A stretch of 64,000 bases of DNA from a bacterium. GTDB taxonomy: Bacteria > Zhuqueibacterota > Zhuqueibacteria > Residuimicrobiales > Krinioviventaceae. The stretch lies in the NCBI GenBank assembly GCA_029561455.1, contig JAKQIY010000059.1, forward strand, positions 1-64,000, read 5' to 3'. The notes under the pieces are model-generated. The model searched no databases, was not told the origin of the DNA, and saw only the letters and a list, made by a program, of their open reading frames with translations. A program made the translations under genes and the position numbers. Shown one piece after another: positions 38,473-46,626 of this stretch. Position 1 is the first letter of the stretch, and the number at the start of each line of letters is the position of its first letter.

Positions 38473-40122
38473 ATGCTGAAAGAAAATTTTGTAAAGGCTA
38501 TTGAATCGGGCATTAAAAAGAACTGGAATTTACCGGCTTTGTCGAATTACGAGGAAGGTTCCCTGAGTTATGAAAAAGTCGCGGGAAAAATTTGCTGGAT
38601 GCATTACATTTTCAAAAAAACCGGGCTTAAAAAGGGAGATAAAGTTGCTGTTATAGGCAAAAACTCTACCAACTGGGCGCTCACCTATATTTCCACTATT
38701 ACCTACGGCGCTGTCATTGTACCTATTTTACCGGATTTCAAGCCGGATGACATTCATCATATCATCAATCATTCCGATACGGTACTGTTTTTTGCCGCCG
38801 AATCCATTTTCGATACTCTCGATGAAAGCAAAATGCCGCAACTGGATGCAGTCTTTGCCCTGGAAAATTTCCGCTTGCTTTACCATAAAAAGAAAGACCT
38901 GGTAAACAAACTGGAAAACTCGGAACGAGATTATTTAAAAGACTATCCCCAGTTTTCCGTTGACTCGATCTCGTTCCCCGAAGTTAAGAACAACCAGCTT
39001 GCCGCAATTGTTTATACGTCAGGTACAACCGGTTTCTCCAAAGGAGTTATGCTGCCCCACAACAGCCTGATGGGAAACATTAAATATGCCCAGATACATT
39101 TACCGCTTAAATCCGGCGAAAAAGTCCTTTCTTTTATGCCGTTGGCTCATTCTTATGGCTGCGCATTTGAATTTTTATATCCATTCTGCATGGGCTGCCA
39201 TATCACTTTTTTGGGTAAAATACCTTCTCCCAAAATAATTGTCAAAGCCTTTCAGGATATCAGACCACACCTGGTTTTATCCGTGCCGCTCATCATTGAA
39301 AAGATCTATAAAAAGCAGATCAAACCGGCTTTGAGTAAAGGCCCGGCAAAAATTATGATCAAACTGCCGATATTAAAAAATGTCGTCCTTAAAAAAGTGT
39401 ATGACAAACTGGTTAACGCCTTTGGTGGCAATTTTTATGAAGTCGTTATCGGCGGAGCGGCTTTAAATAAAGAGGTGGAATCGTTCCTGACCATGATCAA
39501 ATTCCCGTTTACCGTCGGCTACGGTATGACCGAATTTGGGCCGTTGATCAGTTATGCTACCTGGAAAACCACCCGCATTGGCTCGGTTGGGCAGATTGTA
39601 GATGATATGGAAGTAAAAATTGATTCCAGCGACCCACAAAGAATCGTCGGAGAAATCCTGGTGCGCGGCGAACATATCATGGATGGTTATTATAAAAACA
39701 AACAAGCCACAGAAGAAACTATCGACAAAGACGGCTGGCTGCATACCGGCGACCTGGGCCTGCTCGATAAAGACAACTTTATTTATATAAAGGGCCGCAG
39801 TAAAAACATGATTCTTGGCCCATCCGGGCAAAACATCTATCCCGAAGAAATCGAAGCGAAATTGAACAATATGCCTTATGTTTCGGAATCACTGGTTTTG
39901 GAAAAGAATGGGCAACTGGTAGCCTTGATTTACCCTGATATGGAAATGGTCGATGCTGAAAAATTGTCCGAGTCGAGTCTGAATAACATTTTAGAGCAGA
40001 ACCGTAAATTATTGAATTCCCAATTGGCTGCTTATTTGAATATCTCCCAGTTTGAGGTTTACCCGGAAGAATTTGAAAAAACGCCGACGAAAAAAATTAA
40101 AAGATTTTTGTATTCAAAATAA
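38473..40122 (+). CDS. Long-chain acyl-CoA synthetase (AMP-forming)
   Basis: The 549-residue enzyme belongs to the AMP-forming acyl-CoA synthetases and probably activates a fatty acid with ATP and CoA. The P-loop is YTSGTTGFSKGVMLPH near residue 180, the A5 motif is VGYGMTEFGPL, the hinge region is WLHTGDLGLLDKDNFIYI and the catalytic lysine is expected in TPTKKIKRFLY at the C terminus. The long-chain type is favoured by IKGRSKNMI and the length. caaggag lies before the ATG. It is followed 30 bases later by nfeD- and SPFH-type genes; fatty-acid supply and membrane maintenance would be a coherent theme, but that is inference. Confidence 0.9.
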   Translation: MLKENFVKAIESGIKKNWNLPALSNYEEGSLSYEKVAGKICWMHYIFKKTGLKKGDKVAVIGKNSTNWALTYISTITYGAVIVPILPDFKPDDIHHIINHSDTVLFFAAESIFDTLDESKMPQLDAVFALENFRLLYHKKKDLVNKLENSERDYLKDYPQFSVDSISFPEVKNNQLAAIVYTSGTTGFSKGVMLPHNSLMGNIKYAQIHLPLKSGEKVLSFMPLAHSYGCAFEFLYPFCMGCHITFLGKIPSPKIIVKAFQDIRPHLVLSVPLIIEKIYKKQIKPALSKGPAKIMIKLPILKNVVLKKVYDKLVNAFGGNFYEVVIGGAALNKEVESFLTMIKFPFTVGYGMTEFGPLISYATWKTTRIGSVGQIVDDMEVKIDSSDPQRIVGEILVRGEHIMDGYYKNKQATEETIDKDGWLHTGDLGLLDKDNFIYIKGRSKNMILGPSGQNIYPEEIEAKLNNMPYVSESLVLEKNGQLVALIYPDMEMVDAEKLSESSLNNILEQNRKLLNSQLAAYLNISQFEVYPEEFEKTPTKKIKRFLYSK

Positions 40123-40152
40123 TTCATCATATAATAAACAGAGGAGGGAAAC

Positions 40153-40602
40153 ATGTTTGGCATTCAAATCTGGCTGATCTGGTTCATACTGGCGGCGCTA
40201 TTTATTGTTGGCGAAATGCTGACGGCCGGATTCTTTATTCTATGGTTCGGCATAGGCGCCGGCGCTGCCGGAGTATGCGCCGTGCTTGGCCTGGGACCGG
40301 CATGGCAATGGCTGGCTTTTATTGTCACATCCGGCGTGCTGGTGCTGATTTCCAGGAAATTCGCCAATAAAGTTACCAAAGAACAACCACCGGGCATCGG
40401 CGCTGATCGCTACATTGGAAAAACCGGACTCGTTTTGGAACCAATCGACAACAAAAAGAACACCGGACGGGTGCGGTTGCTCCAGGAAGAGTGGCGCGCC
40501 GAAAGTAACACCGGCGATATTATACCGGCAGATACACGGGTTAGCGTTATCAAAGTAGATGGCGCTCACCTGGTCGTTCAACCCATAAAAGAGGGAGAAT
40601 AA
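40153..40602 (+). CDS. NfeD-family membrane protein
   Basis: The 149-residue protein has two to three hydrophobic segments at the N terminus (to about residue 70), including IVGEMLTAGFFILWFGIGA, followed by an OB-fold-like domain (GKTGLVLEPI, VRLLQEEWRAES). This is the short NfeD form that lacks the serine protease part. NfeD genes are regularly paired with SPFH/stomatin genes, and here the partner begins 1 base after the stop. Together they are thought to organise membrane microdomains or membrane quality control. gaggaggg precedes the ATG. Confidence 0.9.
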   Translation: MFGIQIWLIWFILAALFIVGEMLTAGFFILWFGIGAGAAGVCAVLGLGPAWQWLAFIVTSGVLVLISRKFANKVTKEQPPGIGADRYIGKTGLVLEPIDNKKNTGRVRLLQEEWRAESNTGDIIPADTRVSVIKVDGAHLVVQPIKEGE

Positions 40603-40603
40603 T

Positions 40604-41485
40604 ATGGAAATATTACTTGTTATTATCGCAATTGTGGTCTTTATCGTTGCCGGGCAGGGCTTGAAAATCGTCCGTCCCTGGCAAAAGGGTCTCATCGAAA
40701 GATTGGGAAAGTACCAGCGTACTGCTGACAGCGGCCTGACTATAATCATCCCATTTATTGAGACTTTGAAAAAAATTGACGTCCGCGAACAGGTTGTAGA
40801 TATTCCGCCGCAAGCGGTTATTACCAAAGACAATGTGGTTGTGGAAGTGGATGCGGTTGTTTATTATGAAATTACCGATCCGGTAAAAATGACCTATAAT
40901 GTCGCTAATTTCTGGCTGGCGGTAACCAAACTGGCGCAAACCAACCTGCGTAACCTCGTCGGCGATATGGCCCTGGATGAATCGTTAACCTCCCGCGAAC
41001 AGATCAATACCAAACTGCGTGAAATTCTGGATGACGCCACCGACAAGTGGGGCACCAAAGTGACCCGTGTAGAATTGCAAAAAATCGAACCGCCGGTAGA
41101 TGTTACCGAAGCAATGCACCGCCAGATGAAAGCTGAACGGGAACGCCGCGCCATGATTTTGGAAGCCGAAGGCGCTAAACGCTCCGCCATTCTCAAAGCG
41201 GAAGGTCAGGCCGAGGCTATTCAAAAAGTGGCGGACGCCAACAAGTATGAAAAAATTGCCATTGCCGAAGGTGAAAAACAGGCCATCACCCTGGTTTACA
41301 ATGCTATTCACGAAGGTAAACCGACAAACGACCTGATCGCTATTAAATACCTGGAAGCTTTGGAAAAAATTGCCAACGGCACGGCCACCAAGGTATTTTT
41401 ACCCATGGAAACTTCAGGTATCCTGGGTAGTATCGGCAGCATTGGCGAACTGTTCAAAGAAAAAATCGGGGAAAAAACCAAATAA
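40604..41485 (+). CDS. SPFH/band 7 stomatin-like protein
   Basis: The 293-residue protein has one N-terminal membrane helix (about 2-20) and a stomatin/prohibitin (SPFH) domain: QKGLIERLGKYQRTADSGLT, IDVREQVVDIPPQAVITKDN, VDAVVYYEITDP. A charged, Ala/Glu-rich coiled coil follows (MKAERERRAMILEAEGAKRS). The C-terminal GILGSIGSIGELF may mediate oligomer contacts. It resembles QmcA and slipin proteins, which form large ring-like membrane cages. Paired with NfeD immediately upstream, it is almost certainly co-translated. Confidence 0.93.
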   Translation: MEILLVIIAIVVFIVAGQGLKIVRPWQKGLIERLGKYQRTADSGLTIIIPFIETLKKIDVREQVVDIPPQAVITKDNVVVEVDAVVYYEITDPVKMTYNVANFWLAVTKLAQTNLRNLVGDMALDESLTSREQINTKLREILDDATDKWGTKVTRVELQKIEPPVDVTEAMHRQMKAERERRAMILEAEGAKRSAILKAEGQAEAIQKVADANKYEKIAIAEGEKQAITLVYNAIHEGKPTNDLIAIKYLEALEKIANGTATKVFLPMETSGILGSIGSIGELFKEKIGEKTK

Positions 41486-41580
41486 AGATGTCTTGAAAAT
41501 TGCCGGGCTTAATTGTGATGCCCGGCAATCACATACCGTTTTCGGCTTACCGCAGTTTTATTACAGCTAAATATTTTTCA

Positions 41581-41608
41581 TTGGACTATAACAAAAATTT
41601 TGTATATT
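41581..41608 (+). promoter_or_regulatory. Possible promoter of the apiosidase-like gene
   Basis: TTGGAC (41581-41586) and TATATT (41603-41608) are 16 bases apart and lie 48 bases before the preferred start codon. The -35 match is weak and promoter consensus in this lineage is unknown. Confidence 0.3.
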
Positions 41609-41655
41609 CGTTTACGAAAACAATCGTTCTGGTAATATTACTGAGGTTCCCTTTA

Positions 41656-43134
41656 ATGCGTGTTTTTCTTAAAACCTCGATATTTTTACATATTCTTTTA
41701 TATTCCACTTGGCTCTTCTCTCTCCCCTGGCTTGATCATGGCTCCTTACAAGTATCAACAATAAATCCCCATTACTTGGCATATAAAGATGGAACACCAT
41801 TTTTTTGGCTTGGCGATACGGCATGGGAATTATTTCATCGTCTTGATCGTCAAGATGCACTATTTTATTTGCAAAAACGCGCCGAACAGGAATTTAACAT
41901 CATTCAGGCCGTTACCATAGCTGAATTTAACGGCACTGGAACCCCTAACGTATATGGCGACCTGCCGTTTATTGATAAAGATCCTTTAAAACCAGCTATA
42001 ACACCGGGTAATAATCCCGATGACGCTGCTGAATACGATTACTTTGATCATATGGATTATATTATCGACCAGGCCGGTAAACTCGGCCTGTACATCGGGC
42101 TGCTGCCGTGCTGGGGCGAATATGTTATTCCCCGCGAAGGCCGTGGTATTTTCAATACTCCTGAACAAACATATTCTTACGGCCGCTTTATTGGCGCTCG
42201 CTTTGGTAAATATCCCAACCTGATCTGGATACTTGGCGGTGACCGGTTACCCGATGAACGTCCTGATGGTGTAACATTATGGCGCGCCATGGCGGAAGGC
42301 ATCGCCGATGGTGTTAACGGTGAAAATAACTATAATGGTCAGGCAGATTATTCCACAACCTTAATAACGCATCACTGTTTTAATTCTTCTTCACAATGGT
42401 TTCACCAGGACGCATGGATTGATCTGCATAGCTGGGGATCGTACCATGCCGATTTTTATCTCAGTCGGGCATATACTGAAGCAGAACACGATTGGTTATT
42501 ACCCTCACCCAAGCCAACTCTGAATGCCGAACCGGCCTACGAGGATCATCCATTGAATTACACAGCCGGTACCGGGTATTTTACTGCCTTTGATGTAAGA
42601 CAAATAGCCTACTGGTCTGTTTTTGCCGGATGCTGCGGACACAGTTATGGAGCGCACCCGGTTTGGCAATTTTATACCCCAAACGGGGAGCCGGGGCTCG
42701 TTCGCACAGATTGGAAAAATGCGCTTAACTTTGACGGCGCCAACCAGATCAAATATCTTAAACGATTACTTTTGTCTCGTCCCTTGTTGGAACTGACCCC
42801 GGATCAATCTCTCATCCTCGCGGGACAAGCAGAAGGTCCCGGCCATATTCAGGCTATTCGTGGGAATAGTTTTGCTTTTATTTATATTCCCACCGGCGCT
42901 GTTACAACTGTTCGAATGGGCGCTATTTCAGGAGATGTTGTTGCTGGTTGGTGGTATAATCCGCGCACCGGCGATTCGGAAATGATTGGTACATTCCCAA
43001 ATGTGGGATCCCTGATGTTTGATCCCCCCGGATTATCGCCGCAACTGACCTGGCTGCAAACCGGCCGTGGCTGCGATTGGGTGCTGGTTTTGGATGATAT
43101 AGCGAAAGGATACAACGAACCGGGAAAACAATAA
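41656..43134 (+). CDS. Secreted apiosidase-like glycoside hydrolase (GH140/DUF4038-like)
   Basis: The 492-residue protein has an N-terminal signal peptide (about 1-24) and then a TIM-barrel of the DUF4038/apiosidase-like family with a C-terminal beta domain. Family features are DGTPFFWLGDTAWELFHRL, FDHMDYIIDQAGKLGLYIGL, NLIWILGGD and the NAEPAYEDHP segment, where acid residues are candidates for catalysis. Related enzymes cleave apiose or other branched sugars from plant pectin. I chose the ATG at 41656, with gagg nine bases upstream; a longer ORF from 41500 would place non-signal sequence before the signal peptide. The Tat-exported oxidoreductase gene follows 132 bases later and may act on the released sugar. 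Confidence 0.72.
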   Translation: MRVFLKTSIFLHILLYSTWLFSLPWLDHGSLQVSTINPHYLAYKDGTPFFWLGDTAWELFHRLDRQDALFYLQKRAEQEFNIIQAVTIAEFNGTGTPNVYGDLPFIDKDPLKPAITPGNNPDDAAEYDYFDHMDYIIDQAGKLGLYIGLLPCWGEYVIPREGRGIFNTPEQTYSYGRFIGARFGKYPNLIWILGGDRLPDERPDGVTLWRAMAEGIADGVNGENNYNGQADYSTTLITHHCFNSSSQWFHQDAWIDLHSWGSYHADFYLSRAYTEAEHDWLLPSPKPTLNAEPAYEDHPLNYTAGTGYFTAFDVRQIAYWSVFAGCCGHSYGAHPVWQFYTPNGEPGLVRTDWKNALNFDGANQIKYLKRLLLSRPLLELTPDQSLILAGQAEGPGHIQAIRGNSFAFIYIPTGAVTTVRMGAISGDVVAGWWYNPRTGDSEMIGTFPNVGSLMFDPPGLSPQLTWLQTGRGCDWVLVLDDIAKGYNEPGKQ

Positions 43135-43266
43135 ATCAATTTAAAACAGAATAATTTTATATAACCGATACTATTCCCTTTTAATAGCATAACAAACCGT
43201 TATGATCAGGTAATCAAATAATATCTTAATGCTGTAAACAGGGCAAGTAAATATAAAGGAGTAATT

Positions 43267-44709
43267 ATGTCGGAACAGATTAAAAACGATTCAGCAAAAT
43301 CACCCAAAAACATGTCGCGGCGGAATTTTATCACTAATACGGCAACCGCCGCAGCGTTTTCTTTTGCAATTGTTCCATCCACGGTGCTGGGCGGCAAAGA
43401 TAAAACCGCGCCAAGCGACAAGATCAACGTCGGTATTATCGGTGTGGGCGGGCAGGGTATAAATGACATGCGGCGGCTGCTGGAATTTGAACAAGTGCAG
43501 GTGGTCAGCGTCAGCGATCCGGTAGAGAAATGGGATTACAGTAACTGGTGGTATGGAGATTTTGCCGGTCGCGAACCCGCCCGCGAGATCGCCGACGCCT
43601 GGTATGCTGAAAAGAAAGGCGTTGGTAAATACCGGGCCTGTACCGCCTATGCCGATTTCCGTGAAATGCTGGATAAAGAGGACCTCGATGCGGTTCTGGT
43701 AGCCACCTGCGATCATGTCCACGCCGTAGCCTCGATGGCGGCGCTGCAAAAGGGCAAACATGTCTATTGCGAAAAGCCGCTCACCTGGTCGGTATACGAA
43801 TCGCGCCGCCTGGCGCAGGTAGCCCGCGAAATGAAAGTCGCCACGCAAATGGGCAACGCCGGTCAGGCTTCTGAAGAAGTTCGGCTGGTAACGGAATTCA
43901 TTGCCGACGGCGCCATTGGCGATGTGCGACAAGTGCATAACTGGACGGATCGCCCCATTTGGCCGCAGGGACTGGGCTGCCCCAAAGAAGCAGTACCCGT
44001 GCCCAAAGAACTGGACTGGAACTTGTGGGTCGGGCCGGCGCCGATGCGCCCCTACCATCCCGATTATATTGCCGTGCGCTGGCGCGGCTGGGCCGATTAC
44101 GGTACCGGCGTCCTCGGCGATATGGGCTGCCACAGCTTTTTCCCCATTTTCAAAGCTCTCAATCTTGGCCACCCCATCTCGGTTGAAGCCAGCTATTCAC
44201 AAATAGTTCTGGACGGCCTGGTTAAACCGGGTCTGGATGAAACCTGGCCGGTTGCCTCGATGGTTCATTACGAATTCCCGGCGCGCGGCAATATGCCGCC
44301 GGTAACGTTGACCTGGTATGACGGCGGCATCAAACCAATGCGTCCCAATGAGTATGAACAAGGCCGTGAATGGCGCTCCGAAGGCGTGTTGTACGTTGGC
44401 GATAAAGGGAAAATGCTGGACGGACGGCTGATCCCGGAAGCCAAAATGCAGGAATACAAAATGCCCCCCAAATCGCTGCCCCGTTCGCCCGGCCATTATG
44501 AAGAATGGATCCAGGCTATCCAGGGCGGCGAACCCGCCGGCGCCAATTTCGATTACGCTTCGCTGGTAACCGAAGTGGTGCTGCTTGGCAACATCGCCCT
44601 GCGCACCGGTAAAAAATTAATGTGGGATGGCGCCAATATGCGCATTACCAATGACCTGGAAGCCAACATGTTCCTGCATCGCCAGTACCGCAGCGGCTGG
44701 ACGATCTAA
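43267..44709 (+). CDS. Tat-exported Gfo/Idh/MocA family oxidoreductase
   Basis: The 480-residue protein carries a twin-arginine signal (SRRNFITNTATAAAF near residue 18) and then the Rossmann domain of the Gfo/Idh/MocA family: NVGIIGVGGQGIND, YADFREMLDKEDLDAVLVA and the EKPLTWS motif with its lysine. Later, LGDMGCHSFFPIFKAL supplies the His-containing segment. Such secreted members bind NAD(P) tightly and act on sugars or, in some families, cleave glycosides by oxidation-elimination. aaaggag precedes the ATG. Together with the preceding glycoside hydrolase it suggests extracytoplasmic glycan breakdown; the substrate is unknown. Confidence 0.9.
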   Translation: MSEQIKNDSAKSPKNMSRRNFITNTATAAAFSFAIVPSTVLGGKDKTAPSDKINVGIIGVGGQGINDMRRLLEFEQVQVVSVSDPVEKWDYSNWWYGDFAGREPAREIADAWYAEKKGVGKYRACTAYADFREMLDKEDLDAVLVATCDHVHAVASMAALQKGKHVYCEKPLTWSVYESRRLAQVAREMKVATQMGNAGQASEEVRLVTEFIADGAIGDVRQVHNWTDRPIWPQGLGCPKEAVPVPKELDWNLWVGPAPMRPYHPDYIAVRWRGWADYGTGVLGDMGCHSFFPIFKALNLGHPISVEASYSQIVLDGLVKPGLDETWPVASMVHYEFPARGNMPPVTLTWYDGGIKPMRPNEYEQGREWRSEGVLYVGDKGKMLDGRLIPEAKMQEYKMPPKSLPRSPGHYEEWIQAIQGGEPAGANFDYASLVTEVVLLGNIALRTGKKLMWDGANMRITNDLEANMFLHRQYRSGWTI

Positions 44710-44890
44710 AATCAGGGAATTTTCAACAAATCGGTTTCCGCAGGGACAGGTCGCAACCTGTCCCTGCAAGTTACAATCAATGCTCGGACTGGGGATGTCA
44801 GGCTGTCCGGGAACCCAGACTGCTCCGCTCCAAACTCCGGTTTGGAGCGGAAGTTGGTAGCGAAACACTGTTTCGCAAATACCTGTTATT

Positions 44891-45047
44891 CCAGTTCGCC
44901 CTGGGAATCCATCCCAGGGCGAAAAATAATGCAGGACATAGCGTCCTGCCGGGCCGCAGGCCCGTTGTATGCTTTATCGTCCATATTGTCCAATTCGTCC
45001 ACCACTGGATTATTCTTCAAGGGGCAAAAGCCCCTTGTTCCAGGGTA
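44891..45047 (+). repeat. 157-bp repeat module, left copy
   Basis: This segment aligns clearly with 49080-49240 in the same orientation: shared landmarks are cgccctgggaatcc, taatgcagg, gtccacca, cttcaaggggcaa and agccccttgttccaggg. It contains nested short palindromes (tcaaggggcaaaagcccctt, gggccgcaggccc). The gap 44710-45404 has no credible gene; the 112-residue ORF at 44842-45180 crosses the repeat and is rejected. Confidence 0.8.
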
Positions 45048-45404
45048 TATAGATTTTACAGAGCCCATGATCGCGCCGGTCACTCCTTCGGAGCGGGTGG
45101 CAGGGCAGGATATGTCTCCTGCTAAATACCAGCCGGACGAGCTGCATGGGCGCTCGTTCGAATATCTTCATAGTCATTAACCCTTGAATGAATAATCAAC
45201 AATTTATCGTTTGAATTGTGATTTTTTTCTTTTATTTTTCATCAGGAAATTGGCTTCAATATATTATTTGTCTAACCTGCATTTTAAAGTTGTGTCACTT
45301 TCCCCGGTGTTTATTTTTGTAATTAAAAAATCTGTTATAAATATGAATATGATTGAATAAAGATATTGGAATGAAAATAGAAAAATTTCTATGAGTACCA
45401 ATCA

Positions 45405-46502
45405 ATGAAAAATCTCACGATCCTGTTGAAATCCGCCGCCGTTCTTCAGTTTCTCATAGTTGGTATATTCCTGCTCACCAACAAAAAAGGTAATCGGTTG
45501 GCCAACCGGCTCTTGGCCATTTTCCTGCTCGCCAAGGCTTTCTGCTGGGGTGAAGGCATTTTGGCAGAAGACTGGGAATACATTCTCAGCCATCCATTCC
45601 TCCAGGTTTTTGCTCTGAGCACGGACCTGCTGCTGGGGCCATCCTTGTATTTGTATGCTAAATCCCTGATGTATCAGGATTATCGTCTGAAACTTGCCCA
45701 TTTCCTTCACACGCTTCCATTTTTGCTGTATCTCCTGCTTCTCAGCGGCGCCCTGCTGTTTGCGCCCCCGAAAGGTATTGATTTGCTTTTTTCGAATACA
45801 TTGCCGACGACCCTTATCTATTCGGCTACCTATCTTCATTTTATCACCTACAGCGTTCTTTGTCTCTTCGACCTTGGTTTTTATAAACGGAAACTCAAAT
45901 CAGCCTATTCCTCTATCGATGCGTCAAAACTGTCCTGGCTGTTTTTACTGGTTTCGGGATTTATCGTGATCTGGCTGGCCGCCTATATCAACTATCTGGG
46001 GATAATTTTCAAGTTCTCTGCAATTATTCCCTGGGAAGTGATCATTTTTCTTGTGTTCCTCTTTGCAAACATTATCGTCTTTAGAGGACTGAAGCAACCT
46101 GAATTGTTTTCCGGCATTGTAAACGGATGCACGGATCCTAAATACGCCAAGACTCCACTGTCCGATGAAAAGAAAAAAGTGGTCATCAAAGCCATCACGT
46201 CGTGTATGCAGCAGGAAAAACCCTATCTGAATCCCGCAATGACCCTTGACGACTTTTCGCGAATCACCGCCATCCCGGCACACCACATTTCCCAGGTGCT
46301 TAACACTGAGCTCAGACGTAATTTTTTCGATTTCGTTAACGGCTACCGGATTGAGGAATGCAAATCCAGCCTGAAGGACAATTCGGATCGTACCGTTCTT
46401 CAAGTTCTTTACGAGTCGGGATTCAATTCCAAGGCGTCGTTTCACAGGGCATTTAAAAAACATACTGGCATGACGCCTTCTCAGTTCCGCAATACCCTCT
46501 GA
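45405..46502 (+). CDS. AraC-family regulator with membrane N-terminal domain
   Basis: The 365-residue protein begins with about seven hydrophobic segments (to about residue 235: QFLIVGIFLLTNKKG, FLHTLPFLLYLLLLSGALLF, WLFLLVSGFIVIWLAAYINY) and ends with an AraC-type helix-turn-helix domain (about 268-365: DDFSRITAIPAHHISQVLN, SFHRAFKKHTGMTPSQFRN). This combination, common in Bacteroidota-like genomes, suggests direct sensing of a membrane or external signal followed by DNA binding at the membrane. It lies 124 bases upstream of the second DUF362 gene on the same strand, so that gene is the natural candidate target. A perfect hairpin separates the two. Confidence 0.9.
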   Translation: MKNLTILLKSAAVLQFLIVGIFLLTNKKGNRLANRLLAIFLLAKAFCWGEGILAEDWEYILSHPFLQVFALSTDLLLGPSLYLYAKSLMYQDYRLKLAHFLHTLPFLLYLLLLSGALLFAPPKGIDLLFSNTLPTTLIYSATYLHFITYSVLCLFDLGFYKRKLKSAYSSIDASKLSWLFLLVSGFIVIWLAAYINYLGIIFKFSAIIPWEVIIFLVFLFANIIVFRGLKQPELFSGIVNGCTDPKYAKTPLSDEKKKVVIKAITSCMQQEKPYLNPAMTLDDFSRITAIPAHHISQVLNTELRRNFFDFVNGYRIEECKSSLKDNSDRTVLQVLYESGFNSKASFHRAFKKHTGMTPSQFRNTL

Positions 46503-46540
46503 CATTCAAAGTCCCCTTTTAAAATTTCTCAAAAATAATG

Positions 46541-46562
46541 GTCTCACCTTTTCGGGTGAGAC
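46541..46562 (+). terminator. Hairpin after the AraC regulator gene
   Basis: GTCTCACC (46541-46548) and GGTGAGAC (46555-46562) form a perfect 8-bp stem with a 6-base loop. No T-run follows, so it could be a weak terminator, an mRNA stabiliser or an operator-like inverted repeat. Confidence 0.35.
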
Positions 46563-46626
46563 GACAAATCTATCCGGATTTATTAAATTAAGCCGTTAGA
46601 AAATTTTAAAATACTAGAGGTGTAAT

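Noticed and set aside
43300-44172. 290-residue antisense ORF in the Gfo/Idh/MocA gene
   Set aside because: A shadow; the sense frame has a Tat signal and Rossmann motifs.
44842-45180. 112-residue ORF in the gap before the AraC gene
   Set aside because: It runs through the 157-bp repeat module, and the matching copy at 49.1 kb does not keep the frame.
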